Below the pieces are notes generated by a model that was not told where the DNA came from, made no database searches, and worked only from the letters and a program-made list of their open reading frames with translations. A stretch of DNA of 59,663 nucleotides from assembly GCA_021732365.1 (NCBI GenBank), contig JAKFVD010000008.1, forward strand, positions 1 to 59,663, written 5' to 3'. The translations under genes and the position numbers were made by a program. Shown piece after piece: positions 50,201 through 58,521 of the stretch. Each line of letters starts with the position of its first letter. Position 1 is the stretch's first letter. Source of the stretch: Methylotenera sp. (GTDB lineage: Bacteria; Pseudomonadota; Gammaproteobacteria; Burkholderiales; Methylophilaceae).

Positions 50201-50452
50201 GATCAAGACAAAGCCAGCGGTTTGCCGGCTTGGCAGGCGATTGTAGAATCGACCATACGCCGCTTTAGGCCGATTGTGCTAACGGCAGCAGCAGCCATAT
50301 TGGCGATGATACCGCTAACACGAAGCGTATTTTTTGGGCCAATGGCTGTAGCGATTATGGGCGGTTTAGCAATTGCCACCATTTTAACTGTGCTATTTTT
50401 GCCTGCATTGTATGCGGCATGGTTTAGGGTTAAAGTACCTGAAAGCACTTAA
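47285..50452 (+). CDS. RND efflux transporter (AcrB/hydrophobe type)
   Basis: 1055 residues, twelve membrane helices in two halves with large periplasmic loops. Start is overlapped with the adaptor stop. N-terminal FNLSVWALNHQKLVLYLMLML, PWPGASAIEVEQQITDKLEK-like entry (SWPGASAIEVEQ), TM4 with GLLVDDAIIAVEMM (proton-relay Asp pair), and the second half GKVQQQFFPDS... PLGLIGVTIALLLF, LVDQIDQDK. Proton-driven pump of unknown drug range. Confidence 0.94.
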   Translation: MTESENPQKTSFNLSVWALNHQKLVLYLMLMLTVSGLLAYSKLGQSEDPPFTFKVMLVRTSWPGASAIEVEQQITDKLEKKLQETPHLDYTSSYSRPGESVIFVVIKDDTFSEDIPDIWYQIRKKVGDIRHTLPQNIESLTFNDEFSDVYGSMYALTGDGFDNFALKKQAEIIRAELLTAKDVAKIDFFGEQRQRIYIELSNAKLSTLGVSTTALVNTLQTQNAVVKSGTFDSSNERIRIEVSGRYNTLDNLRNLRLRANNQDFRLGDVARIYRGYENPPRDTVRYNGAETLLLGISMREGGDVIALGHELDAKIARIQQNLPVGLSFETVTAQPKIVASSVNDFVTSLIEALVIVLGVSLLSLGLRTGIVVAITIPVVLAATFLVMQLMDIGLHKISLGALILALGLLVDDAIIAVEMMSSKMEQGMQRMQAAAFAYTSTAMPMLTGTLVTVAGFLPIATAASSTGEYTRSIFQVSAIALIISWVAAVIFVPYLGYHLLPDYSKKPTDSKLKIWLKNRVKLTAKNDENHHHDIYNSAFYSRFRSLVTTCVRYRKTVIAITFILFVLSILGFGKVQQQFFPDSTRLELVVDMRMTEGATYLATNNEVKKLETWLRAWNQKNKGIDNFVAYIGTGAPRYYLPLDVQLPHQGFAQFVILSKDLQAREALRGELLSLFERDFPALRASVLRLENGPPVGFPVQFRVDGSDIAQIRQISHQIADVMRANPNLVNVQLGWEEPSKVIKVSIDQAKARLLGVSSVDVANVLNAALSELYITEFREGNERIDLVARGAEVERTQLSRLPNLMINVQNGSATQSAVPLAQLATITSEFEEGVIWRRNRVPSITVRAHLRGNLQAPVVSAQIEEKLNTIKANLPVGVTVETGGAVEESAKGGASVAKGAPLFLVVVLTLLILQLQSFSRVFLVLLTAPLGLIGVTIALLLFDKPFGFVAMLGTIALSGMIMRNSVILVDQIDQDKASGLPAWQAIVESTIRRFRPIVLTAAAAILAMIPLTRSVFFGPMAVAIMGGLAIATILTVLFLPALYAAWFRVKVPEST

Positions 50453-50506
50453 CTGATAGGCTTAAGTAGTTAAGTTATAATTAAGTTTAAATTAATGAGA
50501 GTTAAC

Positions 50507-51226
50507 ATGATACAAACAGCAGAAACGAAAACGGCGCAAAATAAAACAGCAAGTGAAGTTGCTCGCTTTAACATGCCTCGCGAAATCGCGAGATTTAATA
50601 TGATAGAACAGCAGATTCGCACTTGGGAAGTACTAGATCCAGTGGTGTTAGCACTATTAAATGAAATTCCGCGCGAACACTTTGTGCCAGCAGAATATCA
50701 AGGCCTTGCTTTTGCCGATATTGAAATCCCCATCGGTGCAGGTCAAACTATGCTTAGCCCCAAATTAGAAGGTCGTATTTTGCAGGCATTGGGTGTGCAA
50801 AAAACGCACAATGTGTTGCACATTGGAACAGGCAGCGGCTATGTGACAGCACTGCTAGCAAGCTTGGCGAAGCACGTGACTTCTGTTGAAGTTAATGCTG
50901 AAATTAGTGCAAAAGCGGCTAAAAGTCTTACTCAACAAGGTGTGCAAAATGTCACCCTAATGGTGGCAGACGGTGCATTAGGCCTGCCGAATCAAGCCCC
51001 GTTTGATTTAATCGTCTACACCGCTTCTTCACCAATAGAACCACCAAATGTGCGTCATCAGTTGGCGATTGGTGGTGCATTATTGATTATTTTAGGCACA
51101 GGCCCTGCCATGCAAGCCACCTTGATTCAACGCTTTTCTGAAGCTGGTTTTAGGCAAGATGTGTTGTTTGAAACGTACGTGCCAGAGTTGGTTAATGCAC
51201 CGCAAGCCACTACTTTTGAGTTTTAA
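50507..51226 (+). CDS. PCMT-like methyltransferase
   Basis: 239 residues from ATG 50507 (GAGAG seven bases upstream; ATG 50495 is an alternative). Rossmann SAM motif VLHIGTGSGYVTALLA and MVADGALGLP, with N-terminal FVPAEYQGLAFADIEIPIGAGQTMLSP of the protein-L-isoaspartate methyltransferase family. The N-terminus contains an imperfect duplication (ARFNMPREIARFNM). Proteobacterial copies next to tolC lack a proven repair role. Two bases upstream of tolC. Confidence 0.85.
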   Translation: MIQTAETKTAQNKTASEVARFNMPREIARFNMIEQQIRTWEVLDPVVLALLNEIPREHFVPAEYQGLAFADIEIPIGAGQTMLSPKLEGRILQALGVQKTHNVLHIGTGSGYVTALLASLAKHVTSVEVNAEISAKAAKSLTQQGVQNVTLMVADGALGLPNQAPFDLIVYTASSPIEPPNVRHQLAIGGALLIILGTGPAMQATLIQRFSEAGFRQDVLFETYVPELVNAPQATTFEF

Positions 51227-51227
51227 T

Positions 51228-52586
51228 ATGTCATTTAAGCCGCTTATATTAAAAGTGTTTTTATTAAGTGCACTATTGCCAGTAAGCTTGCATGCACAAG
51301 ACAAAGCACTGAGTTTGTTGGACATTTATCATCAAGCCTTAGCGCGCGACCCTGTATTGGCTTCTGCATTAAGTAGCAACAAGGCCGCCCAAGAAATTAT
51401 TGAGCAAGGCAAAGCCTTGTATAGGCCCACAGTTGGTTTTAGTGCAGGTATTACAGCGACCAGAAGTAATATTGCATTTAACAATGTACAGTCAAATTTT
51501 CCTCGCGTAGAGGGTGGTGCTAGCTTTGAGGGCTACAACTATGGCCTAGAAGCGCGCCAGCCGATATACCGGCAACAAAATTTAGTGCAAATCAATCAGA
51601 GTTACACCCAAGTGAGTATTGCCGATAAACAATACCATTTAAGCCAGCAAAATTTGATTTTGCGCACCACTCAGGCTTATTTTAATGTGCTGATTGCGCA
51701 AGACCAGATTGAATTAATTAAGGCGCAAAAAACGGCTATTTTAAGCCAGCTAGAACAAGCTAAAATTACGTTTGAAGTAGGCACCGCGACCATTACCGAT
51801 GTAAACGAAGCGCAAGCACGCTTTGATTTAATTGTGGCGCAAGAGATTGCGGCTGTAAATGCCTACCAAATTGCACAACACGAAATTGAGCAAATTACAG
51901 GCGAGCTACCTGCAAAATTAGCCACGGTTAAAAGTGATATTCAAGTTAATCAACTGAATCAGCGAATGCAAAATCTATTGGATGTTGCGCAAAAAAACAA
52001 CCTGAATATTGCCATCCAGCAAGACACTTTAAAACTGGCAGAACAGGATGTTGCGTTTAATAAGGCAGCGCATATGCCAACTTTAGATGCGGTGGCCAAC
52101 TATACCGATAATTACACAAACGGCGGCTTAAACGGGTTTGGTAACGAATTTGACAGCACTAGTATTGGTTTGCAGCTACAAATCCCACTATATCAGGGCG
52201 GCGCAATTAGCTCGCGTGTGCGCCAAGCTATATTAAATCAACAAAAAGCCAAGGATGATGTTGAAATTGCGCGTCGCCAAACCGATTTAGATACCCAACG
52301 TGCATTTTTAAACTTAAGCAGCAGCATCGCGCAAATTAAAGCGCTAGAGCAAGCATTAATCAGTAGCCAAAGTCAGTTAGATTCAACCAAATTAGGCTAT
52401 GAAGTGGGCGTGCGTATTAGTGTGGATGTGCTTAATGCCCAGCAGCAACTGTTTTCTGCCAAACGCGATTTATTGCAAGCGCGCTACAATTATTTGGTGA
52501 ATATAATCCGTTTAAAATCGGCTACTGGCGTGGTGGCAGAGGTTGATCTGCAAGATATTAATCAGCAACTGGTACTGGCTGAATAG
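51228..52586 (+). CDS. tolC: TolC-family outer-membrane channel
   Basis: 452 residues from ATG 51228, chosen because a signal peptide (FLLSALLPVSLHA-QDK) follows and it starts just after the methyltransferase stop. OEP repeats: SLLDIYHQALARDPVLASA, tunnel helices and strands (VGFSAGITATRSNIAF; DAVANYTDNYTNGG), and LGYEVGVRISVDVLNAQQQLF. Trimeric exit duct for efflux and type I secretion; likely partner of the RND pair just upstream. Confidence 0.94.
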   Translation: MSFKPLILKVFLLSALLPVSLHAQDKALSLLDIYHQALARDPVLASALSSNKAAQEIIEQGKALYRPTVGFSAGITATRSNIAFNNVQSNFPRVEGGASFEGYNYGLEARQPIYRQQNLVQINQSYTQVSIADKQYHLSQQNLILRTTQAYFNVLIAQDQIELIKAQKTAILSQLEQAKITFEVGTATITDVNEAQARFDLIVAQEIAAVNAYQIAQHEIEQITGELPAKLATVKSDIQVNQLNQRMQNLLDVAQKNNLNIAIQQDTLKLAEQDVAFNKAAHMPTLDAVANYTDNYTNGGLNGFGNEFDSTSIGLQLQIPLYQGGAISSRVRQAILNQQKAKDDVEIARRQTDLDTQRAFLNLSSSIAQIKALEQALISSQSQLDSTKLGYEVGVRISVDVLNAQQQLFSAKRDLLQARYNYLVNIIRLKSATGVVAEVDLQDINQQLVLAE

Positions 52587-52587
52587 T

Positions 52588-53148
52588 ATGAACGCTATCC
52601 ACAACATTGCCAAAATCGAGCTGAGTCAGCTTGTCATTATTGATATGCAAACTAAGCTTATTAATGCCATGCAGCTAGATGCCATGCAAGCGGTGATTAA
52701 AAATTGTGGAATTTTGGCGCAAGCGGCTATTTTGCTTGCTGTGCCAACTATTGTTACAGAACAATACCCGCAAGGTTTGGGTGAAACTTTGCCAGAGATT
52801 AAACAATATATTGGCGCAAATAAGCCTATAGAAAAAACCGCTTTTTCAGCGGCTGGGGTGCCTAAATTTAACCAGCAATTACATCGTGACCAATCGCAAA
52901 TCATATTGGTAGGCATGGAAGCACACATTTGCGTGCTACAAACCGCGCTAGATTTAATCAAAGCCAACAAACAGGTTTTTGTGGTGGAAGATGCGATTAT
53001 TTCGCGCAATCCAATCAATAAAGCCAACGCAATTGCCCGTATGCGCGATGCGGGTTGCATCATCACCAATACAGAATCTGTGCTATTTGAGTGGTTAACT
53101 AACGCGCAACATTCAGCTTTTAAAGCCATTTCTCAGCTTATTCGATAG
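52588..53148 (+). CDS. Isochorismatase-family hydrolase
   Basis: 186 residues from ATG 52588 directly after tolC. Catalytic triad visible: Asp in VIIDMQTKL, Lys in IEKTAFSA, and Cys in GMEAHICV, with the cis-peptide neighbourhood before Cys. YcaC/nicotinamidase-like superfamily; substrate unknown. Runs on with the tolC unit. Confidence 0.9.
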   Translation: MNAIHNIAKIELSQLVIIDMQTKLINAMQLDAMQAVIKNCGILAQAAILLAVPTIVTEQYPQGLGETLPEIKQYIGANKPIEKTAFSAAGVPKFNQQLHRDQSQIILVGMEAHICVLQTALDLIKANKQVFVVEDAIISRNPINKANAIARMRDAGCIITNTESVLFEWLTNAQHSAFKAISQLIR

Positions 53149-53157
53149 CGGCTTGCA

Positions 53158-53745
53158 GTGAACTGGAAACTAATCATTTGTTTAATGTTGATTGGTTACG
53201 GAGCTTATCAGCATTTTTCAAATAGCCCGATTACGCATCAATCTGGCGTTTTAGCCAGCCAACAGCCTGTTCAAAATAATGCCAATCAATCTCCATTTGA
53301 ATTAAATGGCTATACGATTAAGCCGCTGCAAAATTTTGAAATTAAAGCCCGTGTTTTATCTGCCGAGCACTATAGCTTTGACCGTGAGGCAGATTTAGCA
53401 CCAGTGGATTTGGCATTGGGCTGGGGTACTATGTCGGATGAATCGGTATTAAAACAGATCCGTATATCGCAATCAGGTCGGTTTTATTTTTGGCATGTAG
53501 ATACATTCCCCGTGTCGCGCGATGTGATTGAAAGCAGCAGCGCCAATATGCACATGATTCCAGCCAATCGCCAAATTGAAAAGACACTTAAAGCTATTAA
53601 AGCAGGTCAGCTGGTGAACATTAGTGGTTATTTGGTTGAGGCAAAATCTGCAGATGGCTGGCGCTGGAAAAGCTCTTTAAGTCGCACTGACACTGGTAAT
53701 GGGGCGTGTGAATTAGTTTATGTTAAAGCGATAACAGTAAATTAA
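53158..53745 (+). CDS. Membrane-anchored unknown protein
   Basis: 195 residues with GTG start at 53158. One N-terminal hydrophobic helix (LIICLMLIGYGAYQHF) then a periplasmic domain: NGYTIKPLQNFEIKARVLSAEHYSFDREADLAPVDLALGWG and RFYFWHVDTFPVSRD. No known family assigned. Its end overlaps the waaA end by 4 bases (convergent). Confidence 0.68.
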   Translation: MNWKLIICLMLIGYGAYQHFSNSPITHQSGVLASQQPVQNNANQSPFELNGYTIKPLQNFEIKARVLSAEHYSFDREADLAPVDLALGWGTMSDESVLKQIRISQSGRFYFWHVDTFPVSRDVIESSSANMHMIPANRQIEKTLKAIKAGQLVNISGYLVEAKSADGWRWKSSLSRTDTGNGACELVYVKAITVN

Positions 53746-54989
53746 TGCTGTAAATGCGCGGCAATAAGCTGCATCGTTCTGAGTGTAGCTCCCGTTGAGG
53801 CTTGGGTAAAATTCAAGCTGGCATGCTGCATCTTGGCTCTTTTTTCGCTATGGTCGCGCAAATACTCAATTTTTTCGCACAACTCATCAACGTTTCTAAC
53901 TTGTATTGCTGCACCCGCACGTACCGCATTTTTGGTGGCTTCAGCAAAATTATAGGTGTATTTGCCAATTAAAATCGGTTTGCCCATGCTTGCGGCTTCA
54001 ATCAAATTTTGCCCACCAAATTTAAGCAAGCTGCCACCCACAAAGGTAAAGTCGCAGGCAGCATAATAGGTAAATAACTCGCCCATGCTATCGCCTAAAA
54101 CCATTTTTACATTTTGATTGATAGGCGCTGTTAATTGGCTGCGTCTCAAATAGTTGATGCCTGCATCTTTAATCAACTGCTCTACTTCATCAAAGCGCTG
54201 CGGGTGGCGCGGTACGATAATTGTTAGTATATTCAAATCTTTTACCGCGTCTAATATTAGCGCTTCCTCTCCCTCACGGGTGCTGGCCGCTAAAAATATC
54301 AATTGCTCACCCAATAATGTGCGCAGTTTTAAGCCCAATTCTGCCGCATTTTCTGGCGGTTTTACATCAAACTTAATATTGCCAGCAACCAACACGCTAG
54401 GCGCGCCTAATATTTGTAAACGGGCGGCATCTTCAGTTGTTTGCGCAGCAATTGTGTTTAAACTTTGCAAACCTTGTGCGATTAATTTCCCCAATTTTGC
54501 ATAACCTGTGGCAGATTTTTCTGAAAGGCGCGCGTTGAGTAGTAATAACGGAATATCGCTTTTTTTGCATGCCGCAATTAAGTTAAACCACAATTCGGTT
54601 TCCATTAACAAACCAATCTTAGGTTGAAAGTGTTTCAAAAAGCGCTGCACCGCAAACGGCAAATCATAAGGTAAATAAACACGCTGAACGCTATTGTCAA
54701 AAAGCTGCTCGCTGGTTTCGCGCCCAGTGGGGGTGGTGTGCGTCAATAAAATCTGATGGTTGGGATATTGCGCTTGTAGTGCTTTAATTAGCGGCTCTGC
54801 CGCGCGCGTTTCGCCCACCGATACGCAATGCAGCCAAATAACAGATTTTGTAGGTTTAAATTGATAAAAACCGAATCGCTCACGCCAATGTTGTCGGTAA
54901 GCTGGCTGCTTAATGCCACGCCACCATAATTTTAGTGGTACAAAAGGCAACACTACATACAACAAAATGGAATATAAAAATCGATTCAT
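53742..54989 (-). CDS. waaA: 3-deoxy-D-manno-octulosonic acid transferase
   Basis: WaaA (KdtA) adds Kdo to lipid IVA, the first step of core LPS. About 415 residues from ATG 54989; a GTG at 55004 is also in frame. N-terminal membrane anchor (LYSILLYVVLPFVPLKLW), IWLHCVSVGETRAAEPLIKAL (catalytic Glu), LMETELWFNLI, and C-terminal nucleotide-sugar loop GGSLLKFGGQNLIEAASMGKPI. Single gene on the minus strand next to the tolC group. Confidence 0.96.
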   Translation of the reverse strand: MNRFLYSILLYVVLPFVPLKLWWRGIKQPAYRQHWRERFGFYQFKPTKSVIWLHCVSVGETRAAEPLIKALQAQYPNHQILLTHTTPTGRETSEQLFDNSVQRVYLPYDLPFAVQRFLKHFQPKIGLLMETELWFNLIAACKKSDIPLLLLNARLSEKSATGYAKLGKLIAQGLQSLNTIAAQTTEDAARLQILGAPSVLVAGNIKFDVKPPENAAELGLKLRTLLGEQLIFLAASTREGEEALILDAVKDLNILTIIVPRHPQRFDEVEQLIKDAGINYLRRSQLTAPINQNVKMVLGDSMGELFTYYAACDFTFVGGSLLKFGGQNLIEAASMGKPILIGKYTYNFAEATKNAVRAGAAIQVRNVDELCEKIEYLRDHSEKRAKMQHASLNFTQASTGATLRTMQLIAAHLQH

Positions 54990-55187
54990 ACTGCATTTTC
55001 TCACAATTTAAGCGCAATGTTTTGCGGCTTTATTTATGCACACACATACTGACTTTTTATGCGACTTATTTATTTTATTTATTATCAATACAAGTCAGTA
55101 AACACTCACCACAACTCAACGCAAATACTGGCCTCGTTTTGCGAGAAAACACACCAAAATGGTGCAAAAATGAGTGAAAAAATAGGG

Positions 55188-55242
55188 TTGACGAACACAA
55201 AATAAAGGCATAAATTTGCATCCAGTGCACAATATGTTGTGT
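55188..55242 (+). promoter_or_regulatory. nrdJ promoter with paired NrdR boxes
   Basis: TTGACG (55188) and TAAATT (55211) are 17 bases apart. NrdR-like boxes lie at 55195-55210 (11 of 16 matches to ACACWATATATWGTGT) and 55227-55242 (14 of 16), 32 bases apart, about three helical turns, as is usual for NrdR. The first overlaps the spacer, the second the start region. The rest of 55005-55396 is AT-rich with no other feature I can name. Confidence 0.7.
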
Positions 55243-55396
55243 TTAAGCAGAATATTTTTCGTAAAAACGTAGTTAAGTGCTTTGTGAAATAAATGCTTAA
55301 TTAATTAAATCAAAGAGTTAAGTAATTACATTGTTTTTGCAGTCACTAATACAAGTATTAAATACCAATTAAGTAAAAAAATTTAGGGAGTAAACC

Positions 55397-57562
55397 ATGC
55401 TAAAAGTCGTTGAACCAGCAAGCAAATTATCTGAAAACGTCACAATTGAAATTCCACTTCAATCGGTGTCGTTAGATATTTGGGATAAAAAATACCGACT
55501 GAAAGCAAAAAATGGTGACCATGTAGATAAAAACATGGATGACTCTTATTCACGCGTTGCGCGTGCGTTGGCCGATGTAGAAACCACAGAAGAAAAACGC
55601 CATGAATGGCATGAGAAATTCCTATGGGCATTGCGCCGCGGTGCGATTCCCGCAGGTCGCATTACCTCAAACGCTGGTGCGTTAGAGCATAAACCAGCGA
55701 CTTCAACGATTAACTGCACGGTTTCTGGCGTGGTTGAAGACAGCATGGATAATATTTTAGGTAAAGTGCATGAAGCGGGCTTAACCTTAAAAGCAGGTTG
55801 TGGTATTGGTTACGAGTTTTCAACTTTGCGTCCAAAAGGCGCGTTTGTTGCAGGCGCGGGTGCTTACACCAGTGGCCCGTTATCTTTTATGGATATCTAC
55901 GACAAAATGTGTTTCACCGTATCTAGCGCAGGTGGGCGTCGTGGTGCGCAAATGGCCACATTTGATATCTCTCACCCTGATGTTACCGATTTTATTAAAG
56001 CCAAACGTGAAAATGGCCGTTTGCGCCAATTTAACTTGTCATGCTTAATCACCAAAGAATTTATGGAAGCGGTAAAAGCCGATGCCGAATGGAAATTGGC
56101 TTTTCCTGTGACAGAAAAAGAAGCGATTATTGATGGCCTAAATACCAATGACGAGTTGCAAGTGGTATGGCGCGAGTGGCCAGTTAAAGGTAAATACCTC
56201 ACCAAAACTGAGGGTAAAGATGCGGGCAAAGTAGCTTGTCGCGTGTACAAAATTATTAAAGCGCGCCGTTTGTGGGATGTAATCATGAGCAGCACTTACG
56301 ATTTTGCTGAGCCAGGTTTTATTTTGATTGACCGCGTAAACGAAATGAACAATAACTGGTTCTGCGAAAATATCCGCGCCACTAACCCTTGTGGTGAGCA
56401 ACCATTGCCGCCTTATGGCGCTTGTTTGTTGGGCTCAGTCAACTTAACCAAATTTGTTAAAAAACCATTCACAGACGAAGCCTATTTTGATTGGGCAGAG
56501 TACCGCGAAGTAGTGGCGATTTTCACCCGCATGTTAGATAACGTGGTTGAAATCAACGGCTTGCCACTACAACAACAACGCGATGAAATCGCGCGCAAAC
56601 GCCGTCATGGCATGGGCTATTTGGGTTTAGGCTCATCACTCACCATGATGAAAATGAAATACGGCGAAGAAGATTCACTTAAATTTACCGATGAAGTCAC
56701 CCGCATGATGGCGGAAGTGGGCTGGGAAGTGGGCGTTGAATTGGCGACAGAAAAAGGCGCCGCGCCGATTATGGAAGAAAAATTTGAAATCACGGCCGAT
56801 ATGCTGGCAAAACGTCCAGAAATGGCAGCAGATGGTATCAAGGTTGGCCAAAAAGTGGCGGGTAAAGTGCTGCTGGGTAAATACAGCCGCTATATGCAGC
56901 AGTTTCCAGAAGGTTTGCGTAACCAAATCGCTGCTAAAGGTGTGCGCTTTACGCACCATAGCTCAATCGCGCCAACTGGCACAATATCATTGAGCTTGGC
57001 TAATAACGCCAGCAACGGTATTGAGCCATCATTTGCGCATCACTATGCACGCAACGTGATTCGCGAAGGCAAAAAATCCAAAGAGAAAGTCGATGTATTC
57101 TCTTATGAGCTATTGGCCTACCGCGAATTGGTGAATCCAAACGCCATGCCATTTAGCGATAAACCAGAAGAGCAATTGCCAGATTACTTCTTGGATTCTT
57201 CCACCATCATGGCAAAAGCCCATGTGGATATTCAAGCCGCCTCACAAAAATGGATTGATAGCTCAATCTCAAAAACCATTAACGTGCCGACGGATTATGA
57301 TTTTGAAGACTTCAAAAATATTTACTTATACGCCTACGACAAAGGCCTAAAAGGTTGTACGACTTTCAGGTTCAATCCTGAGGCTTTCCAAGGCGTGTTA
57401 GTGACAGAGAAAGACTTAGAGAATACCACCTACAAATTCACGCTGGAAGACGGCACCGAGCTAGAAGTGAAGGGCAACGAAGAGATTGAGTATGACGGCG
57501 AAATCCATAGCGCAGCCAATCTTTACGATGCATTAAAAGAAGGCTATTACGGAAAATTTTAG
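55397..57562 (+). CDS. nrdJa: Adenosylcobalamin-dependent ribonucleotide reductase, catalytic part (NrdJa)
   Basis: Class II RNR reduces ribonucleotides using a cobalamin radical. 721 residues. N-terminal substrate Cys (STINCTVSGV), radical-site NPCGEQPLPPYGACLLGSVNL (NxCxE), cysteine-rich core, and C-terminal KGCTTFRFNP of the barrel. Ends near residue 721 with a small acidic tail. The C-terminal redox part is a separate gene (57649-58353), as in Pseudomonas NrdJa/NrdJb. GGGAG lies 7 bases before ATG 55397. Preceded by NrdR boxes. Confidence 0.94.
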   Translation: MLKVVEPASKLSENVTIEIPLQSVSLDIWDKKYRLKAKNGDHVDKNMDDSYSRVARALADVETTEEKRHEWHEKFLWALRRGAIPAGRITSNAGALEHKPATSTINCTVSGVVEDSMDNILGKVHEAGLTLKAGCGIGYEFSTLRPKGAFVAGAGAYTSGPLSFMDIYDKMCFTVSSAGGRRGAQMATFDISHPDVTDFIKAKRENGRLRQFNLSCLITKEFMEAVKADAEWKLAFPVTEKEAIIDGLNTNDELQVVWREWPVKGKYLTKTEGKDAGKVACRVYKIIKARRLWDVIMSSTYDFAEPGFILIDRVNEMNNNWFCENIRATNPCGEQPLPPYGACLLGSVNLTKFVKKPFTDEAYFDWAEYREVVAIFTRMLDNVVEINGLPLQQQRDEIARKRRHGMGYLGLGSSLTMMKMKYGEEDSLKFTDEVTRMMAEVGWEVGVELATEKGAAPIMEEKFEITADMLAKRPEMAADGIKVGQKVAGKVLLGKYSRYMQQFPEGLRNQIAAKGVRFTHHSSIAPTGTISLSLANNASNGIEPSFAHHYARNVIREGKKSKEKVDVFSYELLAYRELVNPNAMPFSDKPEEQLPDYFLDSSTIMAKAHVDIQAASQKWIDSSISKTINVPTDYDFEDFKNIYLYAYDKGLKGCTTFRFNPEAFQGVLVTEKDLENTTYKFTLEDGTELEVKGNEEIEYDGEIHSAANLYDALKEGYYGKF

Positions 57563-57573
57563 AATGGATTAAT

Positions 57574-57610
57574 CCCCTCGCCCCTTGCGGGAGAGGGCTA
57601 GGGTGAGGGG
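57574..57610. repeat. Dispersed GC-rich palindromic repeat
   Basis: CCCCTCGCCCCTTGCGGGAG...GTGAGGGG is the common proteobacterial repeat whose reverse translation reads TPHPSPLPQGARG. Outer arms CCCCTC/GAGGGG enclose an inner stem. It sits in the 86-base gap between nrdJa and nrdJb, before the nrdJb ribosome site. Confidence 0.75.
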
Positions 57611-57648
57611 TAAACCTCTCAAACTTAAGCCCAAATAGGAGAAACAAA

Positions 57649-58353
57649 ATGGCAGTGAAAATTGAAAAGAAAATTACAGGCTACGCGCTTGTAAATGAGC
57701 AAGACAAAATCGACGCAGCGGCAAAGGCGACTGAATTAAAAGACTTAAATGCAAAAATCGTGCAAATCGGCGAGCCGCTAGACCGCCCGGAAAAAATCAC
57801 AGGCAGCACCTACAAAGTGAAAACGCCAGTGACTGAGCATGCACTTTATATCACCATCAATGATGTGGTGATGAATGAAGGCACACCGCAAGAGCACCGC
57901 CGCCCGTTCGAGATTTTTATCAACTCCAAAAACATGGATCACTTTCAATGGATAGTCGCCCTCACCCGCGTCATGTCTGCTGTATTCCGCAAAGGTGGCG
58001 ATGTAACGTTTTTGGTGGAAGAGCTTAAAAGCGTATTTGAACCAAGCGGTGGCTACTTTAAAAAAGGCGGCAAATTTATCCCTAGCTTAGTGGCAGAGAT
58101 TGGCGAAGTAGTAGAGCAGCATCTACAAGAAATCGGCATGCTAAAAAAACCAGGCTTAGATGAACATCAACAAAAGCTAGTGGATGATAAAAAAGCCGAA
58201 TACTTAGAAAAAAGCGCATCATCTGGCGGTGAAATGAACGCAGAAGGCTTTCCAAAAAACGCATCACTTTGTAAAAAGTGTAATGTTAAAGCCAGCATTA
58301 TTATGGATGGGTGTTTGACTTGCTTAAATTGTGGTGAGAGTAAGTGTGGCTAG
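57649..58353 (+). CDS. nrdJb: Ribonucleotide reductase C-terminal subunit (NrdJb, TSCPD/zinc type)
   Basis: 234 residues, the length of the separate NrdJb chain. TSCPD-like domain (PFEIFINSKNMDHFQWIVALTRVMSAVFRKGGDVTFLVEELKSVF), a charged coil, then a Cys-rich end CKKCNVKASIIMDGCLTCLNCGESKCG that holds the redox-active or zinc cysteines. Needed to re-reduce NrdJa. AGGAG lies 8 bases before ATG 57649. Same operon as nrdJa, separated by a repeat. Confidence 0.88.
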   Translation: MAVKIEKKITGYALVNEQDKIDAAAKATELKDLNAKIVQIGEPLDRPEKITGSTYKVKTPVTEHALYITINDVVMNEGTPQEHRRPFEIFINSKNMDHFQWIVALTRVMSAVFRKGGDVTFLVEELKSVFEPSGGYFKKGGKFIPSLVAEIGEVVEQHLQEIGMLKKPGLDEHQQKLVDDKKAEYLEKSASSGGEMNAEGFPKNASLCKKCNVKASIIMDGCLTCLNCGESKCG

Positions 58354-58390
58354 TTAAGGTGAAAAAGCCAAATTTTTTGGCTGTGCGACA

Positions 58391-58449
58391 CCCCATAAGC
58401 GACTAGTTCTACCCCATAAGTCGCTAGCATCAACCGCATAAAGCGCTAG
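58391..58449. repeat. Three 16-bp direct repeats with 21-22 bp spacing
   Basis: CCCCATAAGCGACTAG (58391), CCCCATAAGTCGCTAG (58412) and CCGCATAAAGCGCTAG (58434) stand head to tail. The spacing is two helical turns. They lie between nrdJb and the terminator before the TIR gene, and are not coding. Confidence 0.65.
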
Positions 58450-58450
58450 T

Positions 58451-58476
58451 AAAAAGCCTGATAACTCAGGCTTTTT
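58451..58476. terminator. Rho-independent terminator after nrdJb
   Basis: Perfect 10-bp stem (AAAAAGCCTG / CAGGCTTTTT) with loop ATAACT. T run on the plus strand; the minus strand is also fitted. It sits just before the TIR gene leader. Confidence 0.85.
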
Positions 58477-58521
58477 ATGTATTTGTCGATATATGCTGTA
58501 ATGGATATAGGAAATTACAGA

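Noticed and set aside
58366..58382. Hairpin AGCCAAA/TTTGGCT after nrdJb
   Set aside because: Short stem and no T run outside the stem; the perfect stem at 58451 is the better terminator.
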